From Mucor racemosus (taxonomy: Eukaryota; Mucoromycota; Mucoromycetes; Mucorales; Mucoraceae), in assembly GCA_027405735.1 (NCBI GenBank), contig JAPEHQ010000010.1, positions 1,612,001-1,676,000 of the forward strand: DNA of 64,000 nucleotides. Direction: 5' to 3'. Made by a program: the position numbers and the translations under genes. Shown piece after piece: positions 32,352 through 42,967 of the stretch. Each line of letters starts with the position of its first letter. Position 1 is the first letter of the stretch. The notes beneath the pieces are model-generated. The model saw only the letters and a list, made by a program, of their open reading frames with translations. It was not told the DNA's origin and ran no database searches.

Positions 32352-32884
32352 TGTAATAGAAAAGGAAGAGGGGGGTGGGTTTTTTACAAGAGAAAAATAA
32401 ACAAAAATAGAAAATAAAAGAAACGCTGGTGTTAAATAGCAATTTTTATGAGGTAAATTGCATTGAGAAGTTCCGGTCCGGATGTAACATAGCATTTGCG
32501 TTTTTGTGAAGCATATTCAAACAAGTTACTGCAAGAGTTTTTACACCGTACATGATTTCATCGTTAATTGTTTCAATATGCCCTCCTTTTATTCGTTAAT
32601 CAATTTAACACTACTTTATACCTAATGAAAACAACGAACACTTTGGAGTTTTGAATAAGAATATGATAAAAAATAAACCGCTTAAATGCCACCCCTGATA
32701 TTTTGCTTCTTGCTGCAGCCAACTTTCTGTCATTATACAGTAGGTTTAGCTGTGGAATAAATGCATTGTTTTTGTGCAAGTAAAAATCGAATCTGTTAAT
32801 TTGCTCATCATTTTCTGTCAAAAAAACATTATCTAATATATGCCTATTAATTTATTAGACAACTGTTTGTATCTTATCGAAATA
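32352..32884. other. Intergenic upstream of the ING-family gene
   Basis: About 530 bp, AT-rich, with short ORFs lacking features. It presumably holds the promoter of the minus-strand PHD gene. Confidence 0.4.
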
Positions 32885-33879
32885 TCGGACATAGTAGGTG
32901 AGATTCACTGCTTTTTCCTTAAAAACTGTGTCTCATTTTCATTCCTGCTCTACTTTTTTTTTCACTAAATAATACCAAGAAAAAATTATATGATAATGTA
33001 CCTGAGATGTTTAACTTTTATCCAAAAATAAGTATCCGGAAATATCCTATCCTTTGCAGTTGGTATTAATTTTTTAGTACTAATGTTTCAGATTTTTACA
33101 CGTATTTCACTGGTAAAAATTGAAAACTTTGAGCCTTCATATCTCTTCAAAAAATTAAGCTACATTATAACTATTTAATAATAAAACTTACTTGTTTTGA
33201 AGTGCTCTACAATATCTTGAAATATAAAAAAAATTCTGAGCACTTTTATTTTTTTTTCTTTTTTTTGGGCATTTCTATAGTAGGTTTCAAAATATTGATT
33301 AAATTGAGCAACATTTTTTTTGCATTGATGTCATTTAGCTTGTTAAGCTCTCTCAAACCCAGTTTAGGGTTTTTCAAAATATTGATTTTTCGTGGAGATA
33401 TCCTCAAAAATGTGTATAAAAAAGTACCTCCATTTCTAGCTTCCATTTTCCCCTTGTATACCCTCATCCCAAATTCTGAATCTGAAAAATATTTGAACAA
33501 AAATTTTGTTTTCTCTACGAAAAATACAGCTAGAAGGTTTTACAATAGCTCGATCCATAGATGATTCTTTTGCGCATCATTACCATTAATTATATTTTAA
33601 ATATGCTTATAAAAAGTGATGTGTATCCTCAAAAAACCTCCAAAATTTCAATTGCATTTTACGCAAAATTTAATGTGAAACATTTATTTTAATTTTATTT
33701 AGATAGATGCAGAATCCAAAACTGCACAAAAACTATTTAATACGCTAGGTCGGCTTACTTTGCAGTTAATGAGCATTTAAACAATTTTGTTTTTTGAATC
33801 ATTTTTCATTCATTTCAACAAATAAATTTTGGAACCCCGTGATGATAGGCTTTAAGCTGTGATAAGAACTATTATTTTG
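32885..33879 (-). repeat. Dispersed repeat family 1, copy R3, left part (inverted)
   Basis: Inverted copy of module 2 of R1. It contains CTTGTATACCCTCATCCCAA, GTGGAGATATCCTCAAAAAT and CAAAAACTATTTAATACGCT, ending with CTGTGATAAGAACTATTATT at the left edge of the Crypton. The remainder resumes at 36786. Confidence 0.8.
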
Positions 33880-33961
33880 TGTCGAAGTCCTCGGAAGTCC
33901 CGGAAGTCCCCTACACTATTAGAACCCAGTATGCTAATAAGCTCACTTATTTGAGAAACAA

Positions 33962-33987
33962 CCGTAAATAAGTGCACTTATTTACGG
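33962..33987. repeat. Perfect 26-bp palindrome near the Crypton end
   Basis: Each half is CCGTAAATAAGTG and its exact reverse complement, without spacer. A further half-like copy (CTCACTTATTTGAG) lies just left. It is placed between the terminal AAGTCCC cluster and the 3' end of the recombinase gene, so it could be a recombinase site or a hairpin. Confidence 0.9.
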
Positions 33988-34205
33988 ATCAAGTCCTCAG
34001 GGAAAAAATAATAAATTTATGTCAATACAATCATGGCAAGATCGACTTCATTTTGTAAAATGTTATGCTTAGACTTCAATATGATATTATGATACTTGTT
34101 GTATTTACAGTAAATTAAATGATGTTTATTTATTGAATATATATGTATATATATAGAAATAATAATAAAATATAAAGAAATGCAAAGAAAGAACAGAAAA
34201 AGCTA

Positions 34206-36565
34206 TTACAATGAGCCATCATTGACTCCAAAGATTTCAATTTTGTTATTCGCCAACCAATGCAACGAGTATCCTTTCTGTGATCTTCTTCGTTCTGCAA
34301 TATTTACTGCAGTTTCTAAACTAATGTTCCTTTTCATGGCGTAATCCTCGATTGTCTTGATGATAAGTTTTCTTCTATTGAAGAACTTCTTTTCCTTCTC
34401 TGCTCGTCTCCATCTTGTTCCAAACTTTTCTTCCAAATCTTGTACCGCATATCCACCGCACAAACCATGTTTCCATTCTCTCCACAAGTCTTTGATGGAC
34501 ACAATTCCTCGACTCATTTGGTAATGTGGTACCTTTTCTGTAACTTCAAGAGAATTTGATGATGATGAGGATAATGTTGGTGGTGGTGGATTGGAATTTG
34601 ACATCAAGTTTTGTTGTGGTTTTGTGGTTGCTGAAATGTGAGATTGGCCATTTTGTAAATCTGGTAAGTTCACGCTGAGGTTTATACTTGCTTGACCTGT
34701 AATTAGACGGGTTATATAATCATTAGTTGTTTCTTGAGTAGTGAGATGATCATTCAATTTTGAAGAAAGGTCATTATGCATTATGCGTATCTTTTCCTCT
34801 AAAATTGGAACACAACGTTGGAGCAAAATGTTTGCAGGGTCATTGTTATCTTTCATGATCACTGTCATGCGTCTTTGAAGAAGATTTATTAGTTTATACT
34901 ATATAAAACACAAACAAGTGCTTACTCTTTATATTCTAAAAACATAGGATTAGAAAACAATTCATTTTGCCATAATGGATGATTGGGGAATTTCTCCATC
35001 ATCACAATTGAATCTTGAATAATAATTTTTCTCAACATAAAAAACAGTTGAAAGCAAGCTTTTGCAGCCACGGTAACTTCCATAGGGTCACCATTATTCT
35101 TACCAACATTCTTAGCTAGTAATCGATCGTTCCATTCATCCAGTAGGGGAAAAATCAACTTGGTCAAATCTTCAGGAGGATCCAGTGAGGCCCTGGGAAT
35201 GTAAAATTGTCCTTGCTGAATAGTAAAACCCGCCATTGCACGCATTGCTTCCCTGGGCAAACCAGTAAGGTAAGCACCATTCATTGTTGTATTATTCCAA
35301 CGACCGAGACGACGAATTTGGTCTTCGTGAACACCAGCAAGATCAGCCATCCTCGCAGAAGAGCCACGGTTTATATGTGTTTTTGTTTTAGAGAAAATTT
35401 TTGCTCCATCTAATCCTCTTATAACGGCATCACGATGGCTGTTGTAGCTCCAGATTTTCTTTAAATCCTGGTTATCAGATTTAAAAAGCTTTATAAAATA
35501 CCAATTATGAGAAGTAGTGAAGTCGGGAAACGGCTCATTCTCAACATGAAAACGCCAAAACAAATATAGGCCAAGAGACATTATAGGGCAAATTTCAACG
35601 CGAGTGTTACGGATGCAGCCACCAAGTTCCAAGCGGTTATTTTTGTTTGTTTTTCCCTGTCGCAACACCATCACCAGAGCAGGACATTCTATGTCAGGCC
35701 TGATACTCTCATTATCTAAATTAACTGTTTGAAAATCTGTCAATTCAGCATGCCTGATAGATTGTCCTCGTAGTAGAAAATAATGGGAGAAAAGAAATGC
35801 GGCAGCATCTCTCAAGTTTTCTCCATGATTTCTTTGGCTATTCAAATAGAACTGTATGACATTTGCTACTTTATCTAATGAAGTATAACCATCGGCAAGT
35901 GTTCCTTCTCCACGATCTTCGCAATTAGATCTCTTGGTCTGGAATTCTCGTTCTTTAGCACTTTTCAATACGCTTGCAATTACTTTTCTTGGATTTTTAT
36001 TACAATTTATTTTCTTTATAACTTGTGTCTTGTATAGATCTGTAATTGCTGCTATGTATTGTTCGACAGTTGAAAATTTGATTCTTTGAGCTGCTTTTGT
36101 TTTCGTCTTTCTGCGAGAGAAACGATTTAAAACCTGGGATAATAAGGGCGTACAAGACAGTTAGTATCAAAAGCTAAATTCATTAGCAATATTCTTTGCT
36201 TTCACCTCCTTGTGTAGAAAATAATTTAATTTTTCCCCAGAAACAATTCCTCTTTGCAATTTATCTTCATGTACAAAGGTTTTCTCTGCCCATGTAAGAA
36301 ACTCTTTGGCTTTCGCTGAATATGCTTTTTTAGTGTTCATGGGTCTATTATCTTGAGCTTGTTCAGCAGTAATTTCAAGACTCCTTGCCATGTCATATAT
36401 TACATTGGAACCATCATTTTGGTTGTTGTCAACCATATCAGTATTGACCGTATCAATATCATTAGTGACAATCATATTGATCATATCAATATCATTATCA
36501 ATCAAGGTAGAAGATGAAGCGGACATTCTACTATTAATAGATGCAGTTGCAGTTTTCTTAGTCAT
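34206..36565 (-). CDS. Crypton tyrosine recombinase with GCR1_C DNA-binding domain
   Basis: Three exons read leftwards: 36565-36206, 36133-34926 and 34872-34206, in frame for 744 residues. The N-terminal part has a SAM-like core-binding region (RPMNTKKAYSAKAKEFLTWAEKTF). The catalytic domain shows the Crypton/Ndc10-like tyrosine recombinase signature: Arg near 242 (FLLRGQSIRHAEL), HINR with His373 and Arg376, RRLGRWNN with Trp399, and GAYLTGLP with Tyr408. The C-terminal domain (ISIKDLWREWKHGL, LEEKFGTRWRR, FNRRKLIIKTIE) is the GCR1_C fold typical of fungal Cryptons. It catalyses cutting and rejoining of a circular intermediate without RNase H or DDE chemistry. Both introns have consensus borders. 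No stop or frameshift is seen, so the enzyme may be functional. Confidence 0.9.
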
Positions 36566-36785
36566 TGTATAAGTGGATTATTCTTTTTCAAATGGTTTGT
36601 TTATTATTTATTTGTTAAAATTAAGAATATTCTCTTCGATGACAGCTCTCAGTAATATTTATTTGTGAAACATTTCATGCAGAAAGCTGATCATAAGACA
36701 TTTATTGATTTGAAGTCCCTCATTAGGGTGGGACTTGAGTCCGGGACTCAGTATGCGAACTTGAAGATAAGTCCCTATTATTTTG

Positions 36786-36925
36786 GTTATCTCGATGAAA
36801 AATTAATGTTTTTTGCTAAAACAAAAAATGTAGAGTAGCAATCAATTAGACCTATCTTGTGAATACAAAAATTAAGCCCTGAATAATGAGTTTTAAGTTT
36901 TAGAAAATAATAAACCAATATCTAC
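36786..36925 (-). repeat. Family 1 repeat R3, right part
   Basis: Continues R3 beyond the Crypton. GCAATCAATTAGACCTATCT, TTAAGCCCTGAATAATGAG and AATAATAAACCAATAT match the reverse complement of about 6090-6220 in R1. Confidence 0.8.
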
Positions 36926-38674
36926 AATTGCAGAAGAAAACAAAGAAAAAAAAAACCCATCCTTGTGAATATTAATCCAATTAATCTTCAATTATACATG
37001 ATGGTAGATTCAAATAAATCCTGCGTAAAAATTTATATTTTTACTTTCACAAATCACTGTGAATTGAGAAAACCATCAGCAAAACATGATATTTCCACTA
37101 CGGCCAAATTTTTTAGCCCATGTGCTTGATTTGAAACCCTTTTGTACGCATATAGTAATGCCTATTGGCTTATTTAGCTTTTTTTTCTTAAAAACAGCTT
37201 AAATGTATTGCAGATACAATTCTTCAAACCATAATTTATTTTATTATTTAGTTGTATTTGGTATTCAATTGATAGTTGAATAAATTTACCATGCCGAGAC
37301 AAATCAAATGCAAATTTATCTAAATTATAAAAATGGTGGTGCATTAGTTAGTAGTATAAATTAACTAAACTTACTGGCACATTTATGTTGTGATCTTACA
37401 TATCAATATTCTTAACATCTAACCTTGCAACCATCTACTGTATGTATTGAAAAAAAAAACAGCTATTAGGCAGCATGTGAACAGAGCACACCTTTTTTTA
37501 TGAAATTTTACCTTTTTCACAAACACATTATGTCCAAATTATGATAATGATGAGCCAATTTGATTCTATGAAATTAAGCCTGATGATGTTTGTGACTTAC
37601 AGACTGTAAACTAAGTATAATAAAAAATGTATTCACTGTAAAGACAATTGTATTTTGCAATGATCAAAGTTTACACTATTGGTTGCTTTTGGTATATTCC
37701 TGTAACTTTCATAAGTAGTTTGGTTAGCTTATCTCTAAATAAAGTAAAGATAAGCACTGTTATTATTGTATATAAGCATGGTTGATGAAAGGAATTGTAT
37801 TATGCATTATACTTTGCCTGTCGTAAATTAGGAATTCTTGGATTTCATACTATTATTATAGTGAATTATCGTACTTTTATGCACATAAAATAAAAGAAAC
37901 AGTATAATATACACTAAAAAAAGCCAGTTACATGTTTATGACCAGAACAGATATTTAAATGTTATTTTTCATGTTGGTGGATGATGTATATTGATAATGT
38001 GATGGTATGTATTTATTTAAAAGATTGATTTACCATCAACTATTATTATTTTAATCTGGTTTTAGCTTCTTATTAAATTTATAAATTGCTTTGTATTTAT
38101 CTGTTTGTTTTTTTTATAGGCTGTTATATGTATCTGTAATTAATAGTTGATAAAAGCTGAAAAATTCCTTTGAAATACAAAAAAGCTCAAAAAACCTGAT
38201 GCGCTCATTTGGTTTCTTTATGAAGCTCATGAGCTGAATTCATTTTATTTTATAAATTGAAACTGTTGTATCTCAATGATGAAGCGGCCGATTTAAATGA
38301 AAGCAACTATTATGCACTTTAATTTATCACAAATATCTCTAGTATTACTTTTAATGCTGTTGTAATACTTTTTATAATTGGTAAAAAAATGCCGATCTAA
38401 AACTTCAGCACATTTGGGCTACTTCATAAGCACAGTTGTTACGCCAGGAGATTATATCAATCTCAAAGCTAAAATATGTACTAAATCATTTAATAAAAAT
38501 AAAGGAAAACTGTTATAAAATGAAAGAGCACACTAAAACTAAAGGACTTTATTATAAGATCGAACCATCTTCTTTTATATTCACATTCTCTAATTATATG
38601 ACCTGTTTAAAGGAGTCTATTTATATATATTCATATATCCAATCAAATCTAGGTGACACACACTAGTTCCATAT
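36926..38674. other. Geneless stretch, 1.7 kb
   Basis: AT-rich, no ORF with features and no clear repeat partner here. A short plus-strand ORF at 38436-38666 looks like chance. Confidence 0.4.
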
Positions 38675-38784
38675 TCCTGCATACACGGAGCTTCATAACA
38701 TAATACACAGCAATGTAGAACTTAACATATCAAACTGTGTCGTAATCTTAACCAAGGAATGCACCCAGATCTGTGGATGCAACA
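38675..38784 (-). repeat. LTR-like end fragment next to a gag relic
   Basis: The reverse complement starts TGTTGCATCCACAGATCTG and resembles 23817-23930. It lies about 15 bp past the stop of the gag-like frame on the same strand, where a 3' LTR would be if most of the internal region had been deleted. Confidence 0.5.
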
Positions 38785-38798
38785 ACAGTGTCTGATTT

Positions 38799-39421
38799 TT
38801 AGCCCATCAAGAAGGCATCGTCAATAGTTAAATTGTCGGCCTTGTAACCGGCCTCAGAAGCAGCCTTATTAAATCTTGTTGTATAATTGTCAGTAGTTTC
38901 ATCAATCTTCATAGCCGCATTAAAGACTTGTCGTCTTGATTGTAACTTCAAAACAGCATTGTTACCAAACTTCTTATTAAATAACACACTAGCCTGAGTC
39001 CAGGTTTCACATAATAGGAGCTCATTGTTAAGCCAGGTATCAAGATCAAAATGTAGGGTAAGTGGAATGTACCGTTTCCAAGTGTTTCAATTTCTTCTCC
39101 ACTAGAAGAAATTACTTTTTCAAATGACCTTAGAAAATGGTTTACCGATTCATATGCATCTTCCTTTGGGAAGTATTTGTTGTTGCTAGACTTGAGCTGA
39201 AACTTTGGTAAGTCTTAGCGATTTAGACGAATACCTGAAGCAGGATCAGTAACCTTGGCACCCGAGTTGAGAACTGCAGCAGAGATCTTGTCGTTGGACA
39301 ACCTAATTGATGTCTTCATGACATTTATGTCCTTATTCATTTTTTCAATTTTCTCTCTAACTTCGCTTAATTGTTTTACAGCCTTTGGTTCATTGGAGTC
39401 AGTAGTAATCATATCAGCCAT
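38799..39421 (-). pseudogene. Retrotransposon gag-like pseudogene
   Basis: Three minus-strand pieces read as one decayed gag-type protein. 39421-39215 begins with MADMITTDSNEP and a coiled coil and ends at an in-frame stop (TAA, 39215-39217). The same frame continues past the stop to about 39070 (PKFQLKSSNNKYFPKEDAYES then FEKVISSSGEEIE). After a frame change comes 38987-38799 (LFNKKFGNN, RRQVFNAAMKIDETTDNYTTRFNKAASEAG). The last part resembles the helical core of Ty3-type Gag (Retrotrans_gag). No zinc knuckle, protease or polymerase follows. At least one stop and one frameshift make it non-functional. Confidence 0.6.
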
Positions 39422-39533
39422 TAAACTAAGATAAAGGTCTCGATGATAGATTATTTTCTTGAGTATGTCAACCGGATTATTTTTAGTAGTAGCATTAGGG
39501 ATAGAAACGGGAGCATTGGTGGTTTCTTGAGAT

Positions 39534-40112
39534 TAGTGATCGCAATCGAGCAGTGCGAGCATTAGCAAGCGAGCGAGCCTTATGCTTGGGCTCGCTTGAA
39601 TTGCGCTTTTTTCAAGGCATTACTTGCTTTGGCTTGCTTGATTAATTTTCTTTTAGCAATTTCCTGCTTGGCGCTCGACGAAAACGTTGAAAGCTTGCTT
39701 ATATCTTTCTCGAATTGCTTCAAATTGAAATAGACTTGCTTGCTTGTCTGCTTTCAAATCAAGTAAGCAAGCATGTAACGCAGGGAAAATTTATTCAATT
39801 TACGTAATTTTAACTTTAAAAATGTCAAAATTCATTACATTTTGAACCAATATCAGGCTGAAAATATATAGCATCATGCTTGCGCTTGCACTCGGATTTG
39901 CTCGCTTGTTTATATGCTCGCTTGCTTATATGCGTGCTCGCGCTTGCTTGCTTGCTTTCAAAACTGAGAATGCTCGATATGCAGCTGCTGGACGAGCCGT
40001 TGTTGCTTAGGCTCGGGCATGCTTGAGTAACTTTTAAATATTTTAGGCTCGGCAAATGCTTGCAGAAATTGCTTGCGCTCCCTTGGGCTCGGCCATTTTG
40101 CGAACGCTAATA
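39534..40112. repeat. GCTTGC/GAGCGAGC-rich repeat family 3, copy a
   Basis: A compositional island dense in GCTTGC, GCTCG and GAGCGAGC words. Its first about 240 bp recur at 56054-56300 (GCAATCGAGCAGTGCGAGCA versus CACAATCGAGCAGTGCGAGC, then TCCTGCTTGGCGCTCG versus TTCTTGCTTGGCTCTCG). The ends TTAGTGATCGCAA and the reverse complement TTAGCGTTCGCAA match at 10 of 13 bases, possibly terminal inverted repeats of a small non-autonomous element. No matching target duplication was found. Confidence 0.6.
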
Positions 40113-42196
40113 TCGTCTATTTAGATATAAAAGTATGGCCTTTTATATTGATTTGACATTGAGATCCTGAGATACAATTTAAGGCACTATTGAACCATTA
40201 GATCTGTTTGATACTGTAGTTATCTATGGATTGAAATGGATCAATTATAATTTAACCGTTCTTGCAGAGCTTGTGAGTTGTCTTGTTTTAATGCTGCGCT
40301 AAATGTGCTTGGATGTTGATTTGATAGCTACTTAATTGGTTAACCACTGGGATGAAATAATATGGTGTTATAATTGAGGTCCAAGCATTCTTGGTAATTA
40401 CTGGATTAAACTTGGTACGCTAGGAGTTTCTTATATCCGATATCAAGACTTGAACTTCAATGCATGTCGTAGTCAATAGATTGTAAGATGTATTGATACT
40501 GTAGAAGGTGATAACGTAATATGATACTAGGTGGAATACAACACTGCCTGATCTATCAGAATTACAACATTCGATATATAGAAGATCTCCGACAAATCTA
40601 GCAGATCTTATCTATCCAGTAACTGGTTCCTGTCACCCAGGAACTAACAATGAAACATAACTTATAGCAATATTACCACTGAAACATAACATGTTATATC
40701 CATACACATTAATAATAATATCTATTGTCACATCTAATGGATCCCTGTCCATTAGATCTTATCACACAATTCCAATAACTATATAAACCCATATTTAATT
40801 CATTCTAATAAACGGTACTTTTTACGTTGATTTTAATTTATAAAGTCTCGATAAATCACTGCCAAATTTACTAGAATAAGCTGGGTTCGACAACATCCCT
40901 AATTACTAGAAAAACTGATGGTAAAAGAAAGAACTAAGAGCTTCTAGGTCTTAGTTTAAAAGACTATTTATTGGAATTACATTTCAATATAATGAGTCAG
41001 AAATAGAATTGGCTCCAAAAATGGCTGTTTAATATCCTCGAAAACTAACGCAGTGATTCGAAATTGATTTTTGTAAATACCCTGAATGCATAAAAAATTG
41101 AAGAATAATCCGTTCTAATTTTATTAGCAAATAGCTGTTTTTGAATGAATATATCTAATATTTAATAATATTTAATTATACATCTAAAGCCTATCCTTGT
41201 CGCGTCCAAAAAACTGTAAACTACTGGTTTCGATGAATTTTGATCCAAATGGGCCGAAATTAAAATTACAGACAGCTAAAATTGAATTGTATCAACAATT
41301 TAAATTTTAGCTTTCATGAGTTGTTATTTGCTGCATAAATCAAAAATGCCCACCTTTTATAATGTTGGAAAGCTGTGTATCACGCTTTACAAAATGGAGC
41401 GTGTGATTAAATCACGAAAATCGGTAATTCTGAAATATTTTCGTGGATATAATGAATTGATACTACAACATCAAAAATGCAAATAAAAGCTAGATAGTTT
41501 ACCTACACTATGATGCCATATAAAGATATGAAATAAATAATGCTTAGTGCGGTTTGTGTGATTGATTAGGAGACCTGTCGATTAGAATTTTTTACATTTC
41601 TAAATACGTACAGCGTTAAAAGCCTTCAAACGCCTTTATCATTATTGGAGATTTGATGCCATAAGTTGCGTCTTTAGTCTTTAATCTGGTATATCATGAT
41701 TTCAAAAATCTTGAAAATAAATGAAGATGCCAATGATTGAAAATCAGAATTTTGTATCATTTTTAAACATTATGTGATGTGAACAAAGATAATTTCCGAG
41801 TAAAAGTTTTGACTAGTGGTATATAACGATGAATTGACGGAAGAGATGGAGTGTAACATGAAATCCTTTTTTCCTTGTTTCAATACCAAAAATAAATCAT
41901 ACTCGCAAAGGAGAATGTTGATAATCAAGAGCAGATGAATGGTATTTTACTGAGATAGTAACAAAAATTTCAAAAGGTCAAATATAAATAAACAAGGGAT
42001 TGTGAACGATAACACGTATAGCATTGGAGAGGCAAGGTAGGAAAAGAAATTATATACACTGTATGTTATGCGTAAGTTTGATAGTTTTTAAAAATGTTGG
42101 CTCTTGACGTTTAGCTTCTTGATTTCTTTGACATATTTTACTGATTTGGAATTGTGTAAGTTTTCATTTCAAGTATAAATTGTATTTTAATTACCA
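40113..42196. other. Geneless stretch, 2 kb
   Basis: No ORF with features. Near 40780-40900 a TATATAAACCC box and a GGGTTCGACAACA string resemble an LTR promoter and LTR end, but no second copy or matching start was found. The last few hundred bases are downstream of the acidic protein gene. Confidence 0.4.
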
Positions 42197-42694
42197 TTAT
42201 ACAGCAACAACTTGAGAAGAACTAGCAATATCATCGTCATCAACTATGATAAGCTCATCTTCGTCCTCTACCTCTTTCTCCTCATCTTCATCTTTTTGTG
42301 TCATGGCAATACGAATTGAGTTTTCTTCAGTATCGCTTTCACAAAAGCCTTCAATATCTTCCAAGTTTAATTCACCTTCGGCTTCACACTTTGCAAGCAA
42401 ATCGTCAAACCAGGACTCCAAACATTGTTCACTTTCGTGCTTGACTCTTTTTGCATCTGCATTGGATTCATCAGCTGATAGCCCATCAATTTCCAACATC
42501 AAAACTTTAAACGTTTCCATCACCTCTGCTGAAATTTCACCAGAAGAAGGCGTTGATTTGATTGTGTCAAGAACTTGCGTTAGTTCAGTCAACAGATTGT
42601 CATTGTTATTGACTTCATTTCGAGCACGCTTTGGTGACTCTATTGTATCTTTGATGTCTTCAGAAGAAAGAGACCGACTGCGTTTACTCGACAT
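42197..42694 (-). CDS. Small acidic hypothetical protein
   Basis: A 165-residue single-exon protein that I do not recognise. It starts MSSKRSRSLSSEDIKDTIESPKRAR, a basic Ser/Arg-rich segment that looks like a nuclear signal. The middle is helical (NLLTELTQVLDTIKST, EVMETFKVLMLEIDGLSADE, LESWFDDLLAKCEAEG), and the C-terminus is very acidic (EDEEKEVEDEDELIIVDDDD) ending SSSQVVAV. DELIIVDDDD could be read as a SUMO-interacting motif, a hydrophobic core next to acids. The open frame, good ATG context and coherent helices favour a real gene. The antisense ORF of similar length is a shadow. It lies downstream of BRR2 on the same strand. Confidence 0.6.
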   Translation of the reverse strand: MSSKRSRSLSSEDIKDTIESPKRARNEVNNNDNLLTELTQVLDTIKSTPSSGEISAEVMETFKVLMLEIDGLSADESNADAKRVKHESEQCLESWFDDLLAKCEAEGELNLEDIEGFCESDTEENSIRIAMTQKDEDEEKEVEDEDELIIVDDDDIASSSQVVAV

Positions 42695-42967
42695 CTGTGC
42701 GTAATAAATCTATAGATAAAATCGAAGAGAAAAGAAAGAAAAAATATCAAGTTGAACTCAACTTTTGTAAAGATTTTACTGGATTAGGAAAGATGCAAAA
42801 GTTTTCAATCTAGCATTTTGTCTCAGTACATTTGACATATTGTGTTGATTTTACACGGAAAAAATTACAGAAATTTTATGAAAAAGAATAGAATATATTT
42901 AAAGAAAAAGGTAAAAGAAAAAATTAAACTAAAATCATTTTATATGACAAACAAAAGGGGCGGATTT

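Larger units (their letters stand above)
33880..36785 (-). mobile_element. Crypton (tyrosine-recombinase transposon)
   Basis: About 2.9 kb inserted into family-1 repeat R3. The 11-mer CTATTATTTTG stands on both sides (33869-33879 and 36775-36785). The uninterrupted R1 copy has it once (reverse complement near 6222-6232). Such a short direct repeat, rather than inverted termini, fits Crypton integration by site-specific recombination between short homologies. Both ends carry clusters of AAGTCCC/GGGACTT and a shared CAGTATGC word. It holds one spliced gene of 744 codons without disruption. Confidence 0.88.

Noticed and set aside
40780..40900. TATA-like box and GGGTTCGAC string, first read as a tRNA T-loop or an LTR end
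   Set aside because: No cloverleaf can be drawn upstream, and no matching LTR start or second copy is present in the window.
42246..42704. Ser-rich 152-codon plus-strand ORF
   Set aside because: Mirror image of the acidic minus-strand protein; its Ser/Phe runs are the complement of Glu/Asp codons.
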